64,000 nt of DNA from CAZPQK01 sp964588695 (GCA_964588695.1 CAZPQK010000006.1:62001-126000), one strand, 5' to 3'. Counted from the stretch's first letter, positions 17,755 through 27,549 are shown. Notes: a model not told the origin generated them from the sequence alone. Made by a program: numbers and translations.

Positions 17755-18678
17755 TTAATCGCGCAGCGCCTTTCCGGTGAGGTTAATGAACAGGCTCTCG
17801 AGCGACGGCGGGCGAATTGTCACTTCGCTAAGTCCTTCGAGGCCACTGGCCACGCGGAGCATTTCTTCGGCTTCGCGCGATCCCGGGGGGAGGGATACCA
17901 CCAGGCCGTCGCCCTCGTCGAGAATGTGACCTTCGGTATTTCGTCCTACCAGCTCTTCGACCGGGGTGTGGTCAAAGCGTCCGCGCAGCGTAAAGATTTG
18001 AACGTCTTTAACCTGTGCGCGGAGTTCTTCCAGAGATCCCTCCGCGATAATTGTCCCTTCATCGATAATCCCCATGCGCCGGCACAGTCTTTCCGCTTCG
18101 TCCATATAATGCGTCGTCAGCAAAACGGCAGTGCCTTGCTGCGCAATCTCTGCAACTTTGTCGAGCAGCATAATGCGAGTTTGTGGATCCAGGCCGACGG
18201 TGGGTTCGTCCAAGACTAAAGCCGCGGGCTGATGAATGATTCCCAACACCAGGGTCAGCCGGCGCATCATACCGCCGGAGAAGTTGGATACCGGTTCGCG
18301 GGCGCGCTCGGCCAGGCCAACCCACTCCAGCAACTCGCGGGTGCGGGCGTGCAACTTCGCCCTGTCCATGTGATAGAGCGAGCCGAAGAAGTGGCAGTTC
18401 TGGGTCGCGCTAAGTTCGTCGATGACCACCGATTGCTGAGGAACCACGCCGAGGATTCGTTTGGCGTCGAGTTCCTGCCGGGCCAGGTCGAAGTCTCCGA
18501 TCTTGATGGACCCCGACCCAGGCTTGACCAGTCCGGAAATCATACCGATCGTGGTGGACTTTCCCGCGCCGTTAGGACCCAACAAACCGTAAACATCGCC
18601 GGCAGCGACGTGAAAGGAAATGCCTTTCACTGCCTCGACTTTGCCGTAGTTCTTTGTTAAATTGGAAACCGAAATCAT
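17755..18678 (-). CDS. ABC transporter ATP-binding protein (DrrA/NatA-like)
   Basis: The 307-residue ATPase shows Walker A GPNGAGKST, the signature NFSGGMMRRL, Walker B LVLDEPTVGLDPQ and the switch His (TTHYMDEAE), then a C-terminal extension of about 80 residues as in DrrA-type exporters. First gene of an operon ATPase - permease - permease - M28 peptidase. A TATAAA lies shortly before the gene on the minus strand but has no clear -35. Confidence 0.95.
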   Translation of the reverse strand: MISVSNLTKNYGKVEAVKGISFHVAAGDVYGLLGPNGAGKSTTIGMISGLVKPGSGSIKIGDFDLARQELDAKRILGVVPQQSVVIDELSATQNCHFFGSLYHMDRAKLHARTRELLEWVGLAERAREPVSNFSGGMMRRLTLVLGIIHQPAALVLDEPTVGLDPQTRIMLLDKVAEIAQQGTAVLLTTHYMDEAERLCRRMGIIDEGTIIAEGSLEELRAQVKDVQIFTLRGRFDHTPVEELVGRNTEGHILDEGDGLVVSLPPGSREAEEMLRVASGLEGLSEVTIRPPSLESLFINLTGKALRD

Positions 18679-18750
18679 GGCAACTCTCGCATTTATAGCC
18701 TCTTACGTCGGGTGGCAGTATAGCTACTCGCGACTTGGTAAGTCAACCGG

Positions 18751-19764
18751 ATGACCCGCCGCGATCTTAGGCTGGCCGTTACCACCGCTGTGGTAGTGCT
18801 TCTGGCGATCTTCGTCCTGGGCGAGGTCGTCTTGCGCGTGGTGAGTCCGACCGAGTACATGTACCCGCGCTACAAGTTTTCGCCGGAATACGGAATCACT
18901 CTGTTTGCGAACACCAGCATGGTTCACGTGTCGCCGGGCAAGTTTAAGTACCGTTACGGCGTGAACGAACTCGGTTACCGAGGCCCCGCGACGGAAGTTG
19001 CGGATCACTACGATCGACCCAACGTGTTGCTGCTGGGAGACTCATATACGTTTGGTATGGGTGTGGACGACGGAGAAGAATACGCGATTCATCTGCAACA
19101 CGCATTAGCCGATCGCGCCAACGTGATTAACCTGGGAACACCGGGTTGGGGACTAACCCAACAGGTTCGTCGGTATCTGGAACTGGGGCGGCGATATCAA
19201 CCCGCTGCCGTGGTGTTGCAGTTCTGCGCTAACGATCCCAGCGACAACTTTGCCAATCGAGTCGCGCGTGTTGAGAACGGCGAGATTGTTCTGGCGACAA
19301 GCGACAATTCGATGAACGTCGTTAAGAAGTACTTGTCCCGATCGATCATTCAACGCTCGCAGCTCTACAACTTCTTTCGCGGCCGCGTTGCCGGTTTGTT
19401 GGAACGTCGCCACGTCAATCGCACCGAGCGCAAGCTCGACGACGGTGGAGACTCCGACGACGGGGTCTCGCCGCGGGAGGGTTTTTACAACGATTTACTT
19501 GATGCCTTTGTCCGCACCTTGCACGAAGACGGTGTTCCGTTGGTAATGATAGCCGTTAACGGACAGCTAGACCGGTTTCCTGCAATTGCCGCTCACGTGG
19601 GACAGTTGGCAGACGCTGGCGATATTGACTACGTCGAAGTGCTAGACGTAGTCGATAGCACCGATGCGTTTCGCTCGCCCGAGGGCCATGTGTGGGGTGT
19701 TCGCGCGCATTACGAAATTGGTAAGTATCTGGCGCCCAAACTCGCCTCTCATATCGGCAATTAG
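18751..19764 (+). CDS. membrane-anchored SGNH/GDSL hydrolase
   Basis: The 337-residue product has an N-terminal signal anchor (about residues 8-28) and an SGNH fold: block I LLLGDSYTFG (nucleophile Ser), block II GTPGWG, block III CANDPSDN and a C-terminal His in GHVWGVRAHYEIG. These enzymes are esterases; in this arrangement they often act on O-acetyl groups of envelope polymers, which is an inference here. One base separates it from the pseudouridine synthase gene, so the two are probably co-transcribed. Confidence 0.85.
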   Translation: MTRRDLRLAVTTAVVVLLAIFVLGEVVLRVVSPTEYMYPRYKFSPEYGITLFANTSMVHVSPGKFKYRYGVNELGYRGPATEVADHYDRPNVLLLGDSYTFGMGVDDGEEYAIHLQHALADRANVINLGTPGWGLTQQVRRYLELGRRYQPAAVVLQFCANDPSDNFANRVARVENGEIVLATSDNSMNVVKKYLSRSIIQRSQLYNFFRGRVAGLLERRHVNRTERKLDDGGDSDDGVSPREGFYNDLLDAFVRTLHEDGVPLVMIAVNGQLDRFPAIAAHVGQLADAGDIDYVEVLDVVDSTDAFRSPEGHVWGVRAHYEIGKYLAPKLASHIGN

Positions 19765-19765
19765 T

Positions 19766-20467
19766 ATGCCCGACTACTCACAATTTCGTGTGCTCTACGA
19801 AGACAATCACGTCATCGCTTGTTTTAAACCAGCGGGATTGTTGTCACAAGGCGACCGCACCGGCGATCCGTCTGTACTTGATCTGGCCAAAGACTACATA
19901 AAGAAAACTTACCAGAAACCGGGAAATGTATTCTTGGGGCTTGTGCACAGGCTGGATCGGCCAGTATCGGGTGTTATGGTGCTTGCGCGAACATCGAAGG
20001 CAGCATCGCGACTGACGCGCGAGTTCTCGCAACGTCGTGCAGAGAAAACTTACATCGCGGTGGTGCAAGGCCATCCGGAGTCACCGACCGGTAGACTCGA
20101 AGCGCGCATCGCGCGCGACGAACAGCGAGCGTATATCCCGGTTCAGCCCGGGCCGGATGCCAAGCCCGCGGTTCTGCGCTACCACGTTGTTGCCCGGTCT
20201 CCCGGGCTGGCATTGTTAGAAGTCGTGCCCGAAACCGGGCGTCACCATCAAATTCGAGTGCAACTGGCGAGCGAAGGGACGCCCATCGTTGGCGACGTAA
20301 AGTACGGAGCGCCCGATGCCTTACCCGATCGATCTATCGGCCTTCATGCCGCCCGTATTGCCGTCCAGCATCCTACCCGTGACGAGAAAGTTATTGTCAC
20401 CGCACCGCCGCCGGCGGAGGTTCCGTGGAAACGGTTCTATGCTACCATCGAAAACCGTTATCGATGA
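19766..20467 (+). CDS. RluA-family pseudouridine synthase
   Basis: The 233-residue enzyme isomerises uridine to pseudouridine in RNA. The family motif with catalytic Asp is GLVHRLDRPVSG; other signatures are EKTYIAVVQG and GRHHQIRVQLASEG. There is no S4 RNA-binding domain, as in RluC/D-short or TruC-like members; the exact target is unknown. The start at 19766 lies one base after the upstream stop; a longer frame from 19664 would overlap the SGNH gene. Its last 26 bases overlap the end of the convergent Ppx/GppA gene. Confidence 0.92.
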   Translation: MPDYSQFRVLYEDNHVIACFKPAGLLSQGDRTGDPSVLDLAKDYIKKTYQKPGNVFLGLVHRLDRPVSGVMVLARTSKAASRLTREFSQRRAEKTYIAVVQGHPESPTGRLEARIARDEQRAYIPVQPGPDAKPAVLRYHVVARSPGLALLEVVPETGRHHQIRVQLASEGTPIVGDVKYGAPDALPDRSIGLHAARIAVQHPTRDEKVIVTAPPPAEVPWKRFYATIENRYR

Positions 20468-21356
20468 GATGGCGCAACACCCCGTCCCGGATTCCGCCGG
20501 GATTCAACGTTAACCGGTCGCGGCCGGCTAGCCCCAGTAGCTCCAACACGATTGCCAGGCCGGGGACAATAACGTCGGCACGGTCTCGCGGCAAGCCGTT
20601 GACTTCGTAGCGCTCGGTTAGCCGCATCTTAGCCAACCGGTTCATCAGATCGGACAAGTCGTCCCGTCGTAGTTCGATTCTGCGCTCCGCCGTGTGTGGC
20701 CCCCGACGCAACAATCGTGCGGCGGTGGTGATCGCGCCGCCCGAGGCGACCAGGCTTGCGTGCCGCTGGGTCATAGAAAAGTCGCGGCGTGCGACGCGGA
20801 GTTGTCGCACGACATGACCGCGCAGCGCGGTCACGTCCACGATATCGCTTCCGAAACGCTCGCGCAGCGACACGGCACCGATGGGATACGAACGACTTAC
20901 TTCGGCCCGGGCGGCTTGTCCCGCGATTAGTTCGGTCGAGCCGCCACCGATGTCCGCACACAGTAAACGCCTTCTACCTGCCTCGTAAACAGACGCGGCC
21001 GCGCGAAACGCGAACTCGGCCTCCTCCTTACCGGACAATCCCTTGATGGGAATGCCACCCATTTGGCTAAGTCGGGCAAGTGCCTCCTCGCCGTTGGCTG
21101 CGTTTCTGATTGCAAAGGTGGCAAAGGCGAACACGGCGTCGGCATCAAAGTTGTCGGCCCACGAAACCAAACTGGCAACCGCTTTACCCGTTCGGGTTAC
21201 GGCGCTGGGGTTTAAGCCCTTTCCCGGGACGGTGTGTCCACCCAGTCGTGTGGGTTCGTGCGCAAAATGGGCGATTCGCCATCCGCGAGACGTGTGTTCG
21301 TAGACCGGGGCCTTGACCGAGTTGGTGCCTATGTCTATTAGCGTGATCCGCTTCAT
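20442..21356 (-). CDS. Ppx/GppA family phosphatase
   Basis: The 304-residue product is a single-domain Ppx/GppA enzyme of the actin-like fold: IDIGTNSVK phosphate loop 1, LLCADIGGGSTEL loop 2 and ASGGAITTAARLL. Known members cleave polyphosphate or pppGpp; the C-terminal HD domain of full-length exopolyphosphatases is missing, so which substrate is used is open. The start at 21356 has AGGAG at good spacing and begins directly at the conserved MKRITLIDIG; an ATG at 21449 adds an unrelated tail. Confidence 0.9.
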   Translation of the reverse strand: MKRITLIDIGTNSVKAPVYEHTSRGWRIAHFAHEPTRLGGHTVPGKGLNPSAVTRTGKAVASLVSWADNFDADAVFAFATFAIRNAANGEEALARLSQMGGIPIKGLSGKEEAEFAFRAAASVYEAGRRRLLCADIGGGSTELIAGQAARAEVSRSYPIGAVSLRERFGSDIVDVTALRGHVVRQLRVARRDFSMTQRHASLVASGGAITTAARLLRRGPHTAERRIELRRDDLSDLMNRLAKMRLTERYEVNGLPRDRADVIVPGLAIVLELLGLAGRDRLTLNPGGIRDGVLRHLIDNGFRW

Positions 21357-21537
21357 GAATTTTCTCCTGCTGGGCGCACAGGGTAGCACACGCAATCGCA
21401 ATGTCCAATTGGGTACTTTAGGCGCCGCTGTCGGGCACGCTTCCTGCAAATTTGGATTCGGGAAACCGCGCGAAACCGCGGACGATTACTCGGCAGCAAC
21501 AGTACCGCTTGGGCGTTGTGCGGACGCCCCGACCCCT

Positions 21538-23307
21538 ATGCGAAACCACAAGGAACCATCAAAGAATCGCCCGGCGCGCGATGAAGCCGGCGACCTCCAA
21601 CTCGATGCTCGCGAGTTGGAAGCCATGGTGCGTATTGCCCGCACGATTTCGCGCTACAACGACCCTGGTGAAATCCTTGCGGCGATCACACAAGAGATGT
21701 CGTCCATCATCAACTTTGATCGTTGCTCGGTTGCGTTCATGAGCCCCGACCGCAAGAGCCTGGTTCTGCAGCACATCTCCAAAGGAAGCGACGACGAAAA
21801 GTTTGGTGACGGTCGTCCGATACCTATCGACGAAGAGACGGTAATTGGGTGGTGTGTCAGTAATCAGCGATCCATTCTGCGTGGCAACATCGAAACCGAC
21901 GGACGTTTCGACGAGGTAGTGAAAGAAGAGGCGTTGAAGAGCGACATGATCGTTCCGCTGATGGTACGCGGCGATGTTCTGGGGACGATCAATGTGGGGT
22001 GTTACACCGCCGAAGGGCTTGGCGAGCACGACCTGGCGTTGTTGGAGCAATGCGCCGATCTGGTGTCCAGCGCCGTCGATCACGCGCTGTTGCTTCGGTC
22101 GGCACAGGATATGGTGGAACGATACCAGACCCTCCAGCGCAACGCTTCCGACATGATTCTTTTGATCAACAAAAACACTGGACGGGTCGTCGAAGCCAAT
22201 CGTAAAGCGTGCGAAGTGCTTGCCGGTCGCGAGTCGGACGGTGTCAACCGGTCCTTTTTTGAGCTCTACTCCGCAGAAGACCAGTTTCAAGCGCGCCGTG
22301 ATTTCATCAACATTCTAAGCAAAAAGAGCACGTCGTTTCACGACCGCCGGATTGTGACGCGCGACGGCAGCTATATCTACGGCGACATTAGTGCCAGCCT
22401 GATCGACCTGAAACACGAAACTTACATTCAGGTCATGGTGCATGATATTTCTCAGCGCAAGATGCTGGAGCAGCAAATTATCATGCAGAACAACAATCTG
22501 CAGCAGGCAAACAAAAAGCTCCGCGACATGGACTCTATCAAAACCCAGTTCCTGCAGAATATCAGCCACGAGCTGCGCACGCCGCTTAGTATCATCATTG
22601 CCTATGCCGACTCCTTGCGCGACGAGTCGGTGTGCCCGGAAGAGCGCGCCGAGTTCTTGAATATCATCGGAGAGAACGGCCAGCAGTTACTGCAGCTTAT
22701 TAACGATCTCATCGACCTCTCCAAGCTGGAAACATCCAGCGCGAGCTTGTCGGTGTCGCTTTCTCACATCCATGACGCTATTCGGTCGATCTGGAAAGAC
22801 GTTCAGCGTGAAGCCGAGCGAAAGTCAATCAATGTCGACTTTCAACCGGGGTTTGAAGTGCCGGTTGCATACTTCGACAACCGGCGGATCGTGCAAGTGC
22901 TTAACTGTTTGCTGCACAACGCTCTCAAGTTTACCGACCAGGGCGGAACGATCGACGTGTCGACGCTTAAGCGAAACGAGGGTGTGGAGATTAAGGTGCA
23001 CGACACCGGGTCTGGGATTGCGCCAGAGAAGGTGGCTTCGGTATTCGATACGTTTCATCAGATCGATGGGACCAGCACCCGCCAGTTTGGTGGGTTGGGG
23101 ATAGGTTTGGCGATGGCGCGTCACATCGTCGAACTGCACGGAGGAAAGATTTGGGTAGAGTCGGTAAAAAAAAAAGGAAGCACTTTTAGTTTCACGCTGC
23201 CCATTGACGCCAACGCAATTCTTGAACAGGACATCGCCGATCCCCATCGGCTCGACCAGGAAGTGCCGCTGCCGGAAGTTCCCTTCGTCGAACCGGTGTT
23301 GGACTAG
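21538..23307 (+). CDS. GAF-PAS sensor histidine kinase
   Basis: The 589-residue cytoplasmic kinase has a GAF domain (about 30-185), a PAS domain (about 200-315), a HisKA domain with the phospho-acceptor in ISHELRTPLS (His344) and an HATPase domain (about 440-570: N-box LNCLLHNALKF, G1 DTGSGI, G2 GGLGIGLA). No membrane segment and no neighbouring response regulator: an orphan. The start at 21538 gives the shortest tail before the GAF domain; the frame is open back to 21313 but that part overlaps the divergent gene. A run of ten A (23166-23175) within codons for Val-Lys-Lys-Lys is a slippage risk. Confidence 0.9.
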   Translation: MRNHKEPSKNRPARDEAGDLQLDARELEAMVRIARTISRYNDPGEILAAITQEMSSIINFDRCSVAFMSPDRKSLVLQHISKGSDDEKFGDGRPIPIDEETVIGWCVSNQRSILRGNIETDGRFDEVVKEEALKSDMIVPLMVRGDVLGTINVGCYTAEGLGEHDLALLEQCADLVSSAVDHALLLRSAQDMVERYQTLQRNASDMILLINKNTGRVVEANRKACEVLAGRESDGVNRSFFELYSAEDQFQARRDFINILSKKSTSFHDRRIVTRDGSYIYGDISASLIDLKHETYIQVMVHDISQRKMLEQQIIMQNNNLQQANKKLRDMDSIKTQFLQNISHELRTPLSIIIAYADSLRDESVCPEERAEFLNIIGENGQQLLQLINDLIDLSKLETSSASLSVSLSHIHDAIRSIWKDVQREAERKSINVDFQPGFEVPVAYFDNRRIVQVLNCLLHNALKFTDQGGTIDVSTLKRNEGVEIKVHDTGSGIAPEKVASVFDTFHQIDGTSTRQFGGLGIGLAMARHIVELHGGKIWVESVKKKGSTFSFTLPIDANAILEQDIADPHRLDQEVPLPEVPFVEPVLD

Positions 23308-23311
23308 CCAC

Positions 23312-23345
23312 AAAAAAGCCACAGTCGATTGACCGTGGCCTTTTT
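23312..23345. terminator. bidirectional intrinsic terminator
   Basis: Stem GCCACAGTC/GACCGTGGC (23318-23326 with 23331-23339, one G-U type pair) with loop GATT, A-run before (23312-23317) and T-run after (23341-23345). It ends both the histidine kinase gene and the atp operon. Confidence 0.9.
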
Positions 23346-23365
23346 GTTGGAATCGCGCTTGGTTA

Positions 23366-23626
23366 TTACTCTTCGGTCATCTCTTCGGTCAGGATGATCG
23401 CGGTGTTGGCAGCGACCTTCAAAATGCCGCCGCGGATTTGGTACACCTTCTCGTCGCCCGTCGGATCCTTCACGGTTAAGTCGCCGTCGCGAAGGGTGGT
23501 AATGAGCGGCGCATGGTTGGCCAGAACCCCAAGGTAACCGGCGGCTCCCGGAGCGACGATAGAAGACACGTCGGCCGACAACGCCTCGGCGTTGGGGGTT
23601 AGCACCTTTAGTTTAAACGTGGCCAT
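23366..23626 (-). CDS. atpC: F0F1 ATP synthase subunit epsilon, short form
   Basis: The product has only 86 residues, matching the N-terminal beta-sandwich of epsilon (LKVLTPN, YLGVLANHAPLIT, GGILKVAANTAIIL). The C-terminal helical hairpin of about 50 residues, which in E. coli and Bacillus mediates autoinhibition, is absent. A clean terminator follows, so this is the natural end rather than a break. Ribosome site AAGGAGG overlaps the atpD stop. Last gene of the operon. Confidence 0.95.
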   Translation of the reverse strand: MATFKLKVLTPNAEALSADVSSIVAPGAAGYLGVLANHAPLITTLRDGDLTVKDPTGDEKVYQIRGGILKVAANTAIILTEEMTEE

Positions 23627-23635
23627 TGCCCCTCC

Positions 23636-25042
23636 TTACGCCATCTGCTTAGCGCGCTCGACCACTTCTTCGATGGTGCCGGCCATGTAGAAGGCCTGCT
23701 CGGGAATGTGATCGTGCTGACCTTCGATGATTTCTTTAAACCCACGAATCGTGTCTTGAACACGCACGTAGCGTCCCGGCGAACCGGTAAACACTTCGGC
23801 CACAAAGAACGGCTGGGAAAGGAACTTCTGAATCCGACGTGCACGGTTAACCACCACTTTGTCTTCTTCGGAAAGTTCATCCATACCCAGAATCGCGATG
23901 ATGTCCTGGAGTTCGCGGTTACGCTGTAGAATCTCCTGCACCTGGCGCGCCACTGCGAAGTGTTCTTCGCCAACCACTTGCGGCGAAAGAATTCGCGATG
24001 TCGAGTCGAGCGGGTCAACCGCCGGGTAGATACCAAGCTCGGCAATCTGACGCGAGAGTACCGACGTTGCATCCAAGTGACTAAACGTAGTGGCCGGCGC
24101 CGGGTCGGTAATGTCGTCCGCCGGAACGTAAATGGCTTGTACCGACGTAATCGATCCCTTTTTGGTGGAGCAGATTCGCTCCTGCAGGCCGCCCATTTCG
24201 GTCGACAGGGTGGGCTGGTAGCCCACGGCCGACGGCATCCGGCCGAGGAGCGCGGATACTTCCGAGCCGGCTTGAGTAAAACGGAAGATGTTGTCGACAA
24301 AGAACAGCACGTCTTTACCTTCGGTGTCGCGGAAGTATTCGGCGATGGTAACGCCGGTCAGGCCAACCCGGAGACGCGCACCCGGCGGCTCGTTCATTTG
24401 ACCAAACACCAGGCTGGTTTTGTCGATAACGCCCGACTCGTTCATTTCCAACCACAGGTCGTTACCCTCACGAGTCCGCTCGCCCACGCCAGCGAACACC
24501 GAGTAACCACCGTGCTCGGTGGCGATGTTGCGAATAAGTTCCTGGATGAGCACGGTCTTGCCTACACCGGCGCCGCCGAATAGACCAATCTTGCCGCCCT
24601 TGGCATAGGGAGCGAGAAGGTCAACGACTTTGATACCGGTTTCCAACTGTTCGGCTTCGGTCGCTTGTTCTTCCAAGGACGGAGCTTCGCGGTGGATGGG
24701 GCTGACTTTGTTGGGTTCGGGTAGTGCGCCTTTGTCGTCGAGAGGTTGACCCAACAGGTTGAAGATTCGACCCAGCGACTGTTCGCCGACCGGCACGCTG
24801 ATCGGTGCGCCTTCGTCGACCACGTCCATGCCGCGCTTGAGGCCGTCGGTCGAGCTCATCGCGATCGCGCGGACGATATTGTCACCCACGTGCAGAGCTA
24901 CCTCGCAAGTCAGGTGAATATCCCGTTCGGCGTCGGTAACCGTCAACGCGTTGTAGATGGCGGGAAGGTTATCGGACGGGAACTCCACGTCCAACGTGGG
25001 GCCGATAACCTGCACAATCTTGCCAACATTCTTCTCGCTCAT
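23636..25042 (-). CDS. atpD: F0F1 ATP synthase subunit beta
   Basis: The 468-residue catalytic subunit carries the P-loop GGAGVGKT, the GERTREGNDL catalytic Glu region and ALLGRMPSAVGYQPTL, all standard. AAGGAG sits before the ATG. It works with alpha in the soluble F1 head. Confidence 0.98.
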   Translation of the reverse strand: MSEKNVGKIVQVIGPTLDVEFPSDNLPAIYNALTVTDAERDIHLTCEVALHVGDNIVRAIAMSSTDGLKRGMDVVDEGAPISVPVGEQSLGRIFNLLGQPLDDKGALPEPNKVSPIHREAPSLEEQATEAEQLETGIKVVDLLAPYAKGGKIGLFGGAGVGKTVLIQELIRNIATEHGGYSVFAGVGERTREGNDLWLEMNESGVIDKTSLVFGQMNEPPGARLRVGLTGVTIAEYFRDTEGKDVLFFVDNIFRFTQAGSEVSALLGRMPSAVGYQPTLSTEMGGLQERICSTKKGSITSVQAIYVPADDITDPAPATTFSHLDATSVLSRQIAELGIYPAVDPLDSTSRILSPQVVGEEHFAVARQVQEILQRNRELQDIIAILGMDELSEEDKVVVNRARRIQKFLSQPFFVAEVFTGSPGRYVRVQDTIRGFKEIIEGQHDHIPEQAFYMAGTIEEVVERAKQMA

Positions 25043-25107
25043 CGCGATGTCTCCTTTTTTAACCCGTCCTATGCGGACAATTTGCCATTGCGGCGATTAA
25101 ACGTTTT

Positions 25108-26019
25108 CTACTTAAGAGCCTCGGCGCCACCCACAATCTCGGCGAGTTCTTTGGTAATGGTCGCCTGACGTAGTCGGTTTCGCAGAATAATTAAATCACT
25201 GAGTTTTTCGTCGGCGTTGTTGGTCGCCTGCTGCATCGCAGCAAGTTTGGCCGCGTACTCGGACGCGAACATGTCGGCCAGCGACGAAAAAATTGTCGTC
25301 GTCGCGTACAGCGGAATCATGCTGGCGAACACAGAATCCGGGTCCGGTTCCATTATGTAGGACTCGTCGCTGGCGACTCCTTCTATGGGAGGAATCGGAA
25401 GAAACTGCTGGCGCGTAATCTGATACGACGCACCGCGTCCCGCTTTGGCGAACACAACGGTCAGCGAGTCAACTTGTCCGCTGAGGTAAAGGTTTACCAG
25501 GTTGCCGGTGACCTCGCGAATCTCGCCAATGTCCAGCTTGTCGCTGAGTCCGTCCCGGTGGTAGATCGGCTCGCGCCCGTTGATCTTCCAAAAGGCGTGA
25601 CCTTTCTTACCGATCGTAATCAGCTGCGGATCCTTGTCGGACAGTTCGTTTAGCAGCTTCTGGGACTCGCGGATCAGACTGGAGTTGAACGCACCGCACA
25701 AACCACGGTCGGCCGTCATCAGCACGACGCCGGGCTTGCGGTCGCTCGCCGCAGAAAACAAACGCTCGCGGGTGGTTATCGCCGGGGGTTGATCGTCTAG
25801 CAGAGCCAGTTCCACCGCAACATCGCCGGACTCATCGCCAACCATGTTGGCCAGCGTGCCCAGGATGCCCTCCAGTTCGTCGGCGTAAGGACGAACCGTT
25901 GCCGCGCGTTGTTGCGCTTTGTTCAGCTTGGCGGCAGCAACAAGTTGCATCGCGCGGGTAATCTTTTTGATGTTCCCGACACTCTTGATGCTGTTCTTAA
26001 TGTCTCTAAGCGTTGCCAT
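25108..26019 (-). CDS. atpG: F0F1 ATP synthase subunit gamma
   Basis: The 303-residue central-stalk subunit has the conserved N-terminal coiled coil (IKSVGNIKKITRAMQLVAAAK), the ADRGLCGAFNS motif and the C-terminal helix (RNRLRQATITKELAEIVGGAEAL). It turns within the alpha3beta3 head. AAGGAG precedes the start. Confidence 0.97.
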   Translation of the reverse strand: MATLRDIKNSIKSVGNIKKITRAMQLVAAAKLNKAQQRAATVRPYADELEGILGTLANMVGDESGDVAVELALLDDQPPAITTRERLFSAASDRKPGVVLMTADRGLCGAFNSSLIRESQKLLNELSDKDPQLITIGKKGHAFWKINGREPIYHRDGLSDKLDIGEIREVTGNLVNLYLSGQVDSLTVVFAKAGRGASYQITRQQFLPIPPIEGVASDESYIMEPDPDSVFASMIPLYATTTIFSSLADMFASEYAAKLAAMQQATNNADEKLSDLIILRNRLRQATITKELAEIVGGAEALK

Positions 26020-26031
26020 TCACCGGGCTCC

Positions 26032-27549
26032 TTACGACACCGTCTTCATGAACTGTGCGCGGAACTTTTCTCCCGCTTCTTTGGCTTTTGCTTCCATCTC
26101 GTCGGAAACTTTGAGCGACTTGCCCAGATCGTTAACCAGGTCGGGATACTCGTTGTCGAGGAAAGCGAAGAACTCTTCCTCGAAGCGCTTCAGGTGCTCG
26201 GTCGGAATTTTGTCGAGGATCCCCAGGTTACCCATGAGAATAATGAGCACCTGTTTTTCGACCGGCATCGGTACGTACTGTTCCTGCTTGAGAATCTCGA
26301 CCATCCGCTCGCCGCGGGTGAGCTGGTCTTGCGTCGACTTATCGAGGTCCGAACCAAATCGGGCAAAGTCGGCCAGTTCGCGATACTGCGCCAGGTTCAA
26401 GCGGAGCTTGCCAGCAACCTGCTTCATCGCCTTGGTCTGAGCGTTCGATCCGACTCGCGATACCGAAATACCCACGTTAATTGCCGGGCGAATACCCGAG
26501 TAAAACAAGTCACCTTCCAGGAAGATCTGACCGTCGGTAATGGAGATCACGTTGGTCGGAATATATGCGGTCACGTCGCCCAACTGGGTTTCGATGATGG
26601 GGAACGCCGTAAGCGAACCGCCGCCGAGTTCGTCGGACAACTTAGCCGCGCGCTCCAGCAACCGCGAGTGGACGTAAAACACATCGCCGGGAAAAGCTTC
26701 GCGGCCCGGCGGGCGGCGGAGCAGCAGCGACATCTGGCGATAAGCGTTGGCGTGTTTGGAAAGGTCGTCGTAAAAGCAAACGGCGTGCTTACCGTTGTCA
26801 CGAAACCACTCACCCATAGCGCAACCCGCGTACGGCGCCAGAAACTGGAGCGGTGCCGGGTCGGACGCCGAGGCGCTAACCACGATCGAGTAATCCATCG
26901 CGTTGTTGTCTTCGAGAATCTTTACCAGCTGCGCAACGGTGGATTCCTTCTGGCCGACCGCGACGTATATACAAATCACGCCGCTTTCTTTTTGGTTAAT
27001 GATGGTATCGACGCAAATCGCGGTCTTGCCGGTTTGGCGGTCGCCGATGATAAGTTCGCGTTGACCGCGGCCGATGGGAATCATCGAGTCGACAGCCTTC
27101 AAGCCCGTCTGCAGGGGCTGGGTTACCGGTTGGCGCTGCAGCACGTTCGGTACGTGCGCTTCGATCGGCATAAACTCGTTTGTAGCGATCGGGCCCTTGC
27201 CGTCGATCGGCTCGCCCAGGGAGTTAACCACGCGGCCCAGGAGTGCTTCGCCAGCCGGGACCTGAGCGATTCTCCCGGTCCGCTTAACTGTGTCGCCTTC
27301 TTTAATGCCAACATCGGAACCGAACAACACCGCACCGACGTTGTCCTCTTCCAGGTTAAGCACCATGCCGATGACTCCGCCGGGGAACTCAAGCATCTCG
27401 CCAGCCATGGCATCTTCGAGACCCCAAACGCGAACGATACCGTCGCCGATCTGAAGAACCGAGCCCACCGACTCCATGTCGAGCTTGGCGTCGTGCTTCT
27501 CCAACTGTTGTTGGATGATCGAGCTGACTTCTTCCGGATTAAACGCCAT
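26032..27549 (-). CDS. atpA: F0F1 ATP synthase subunit alpha
   Basis: The 505-residue non-catalytic nucleotide-binding subunit shows GDRQTGKT, the signature PAINVGISVSRVGS and normal length. AGGAG precedes the ATG. A 614-residue open frame on the opposite strand is a codon-bias shadow. Confidence 0.98.
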   Translation of the reverse strand: MAFNPEEVSSIIQQQLEKHDAKLDMESVGSVLQIGDGIVRVWGLEDAMAGEMLEFPGGVIGMVLNLEEDNVGAVLFGSDVGIKEGDTVKRTGRIAQVPAGEALLGRVVNSLGEPIDGKGPIATNEFMPIEAHVPNVLQRQPVTQPLQTGLKAVDSMIPIGRGQRELIIGDRQTGKTAICVDTIINQKESGVICIYVAVGQKESTVAQLVKILEDNNAMDYSIVVSASASDPAPLQFLAPYAGCAMGEWFRDNGKHAVCFYDDLSKHANAYRQMSLLLRRPPGREAFPGDVFYVHSRLLERAAKLSDELGGGSLTAFPIIETQLGDVTAYIPTNVISITDGQIFLEGDLFYSGIRPAINVGISVSRVGSNAQTKAMKQVAGKLRLNLAQYRELADFARFGSDLDKSTQDQLTRGERMVEILKQEQYVPMPVEKQVLIILMGNLGILDKIPTEHLKRFEEEFFAFLDNEYPDLVNDLGKSLKVSDEMEAKAKEAGEKFRAQFMKTVS

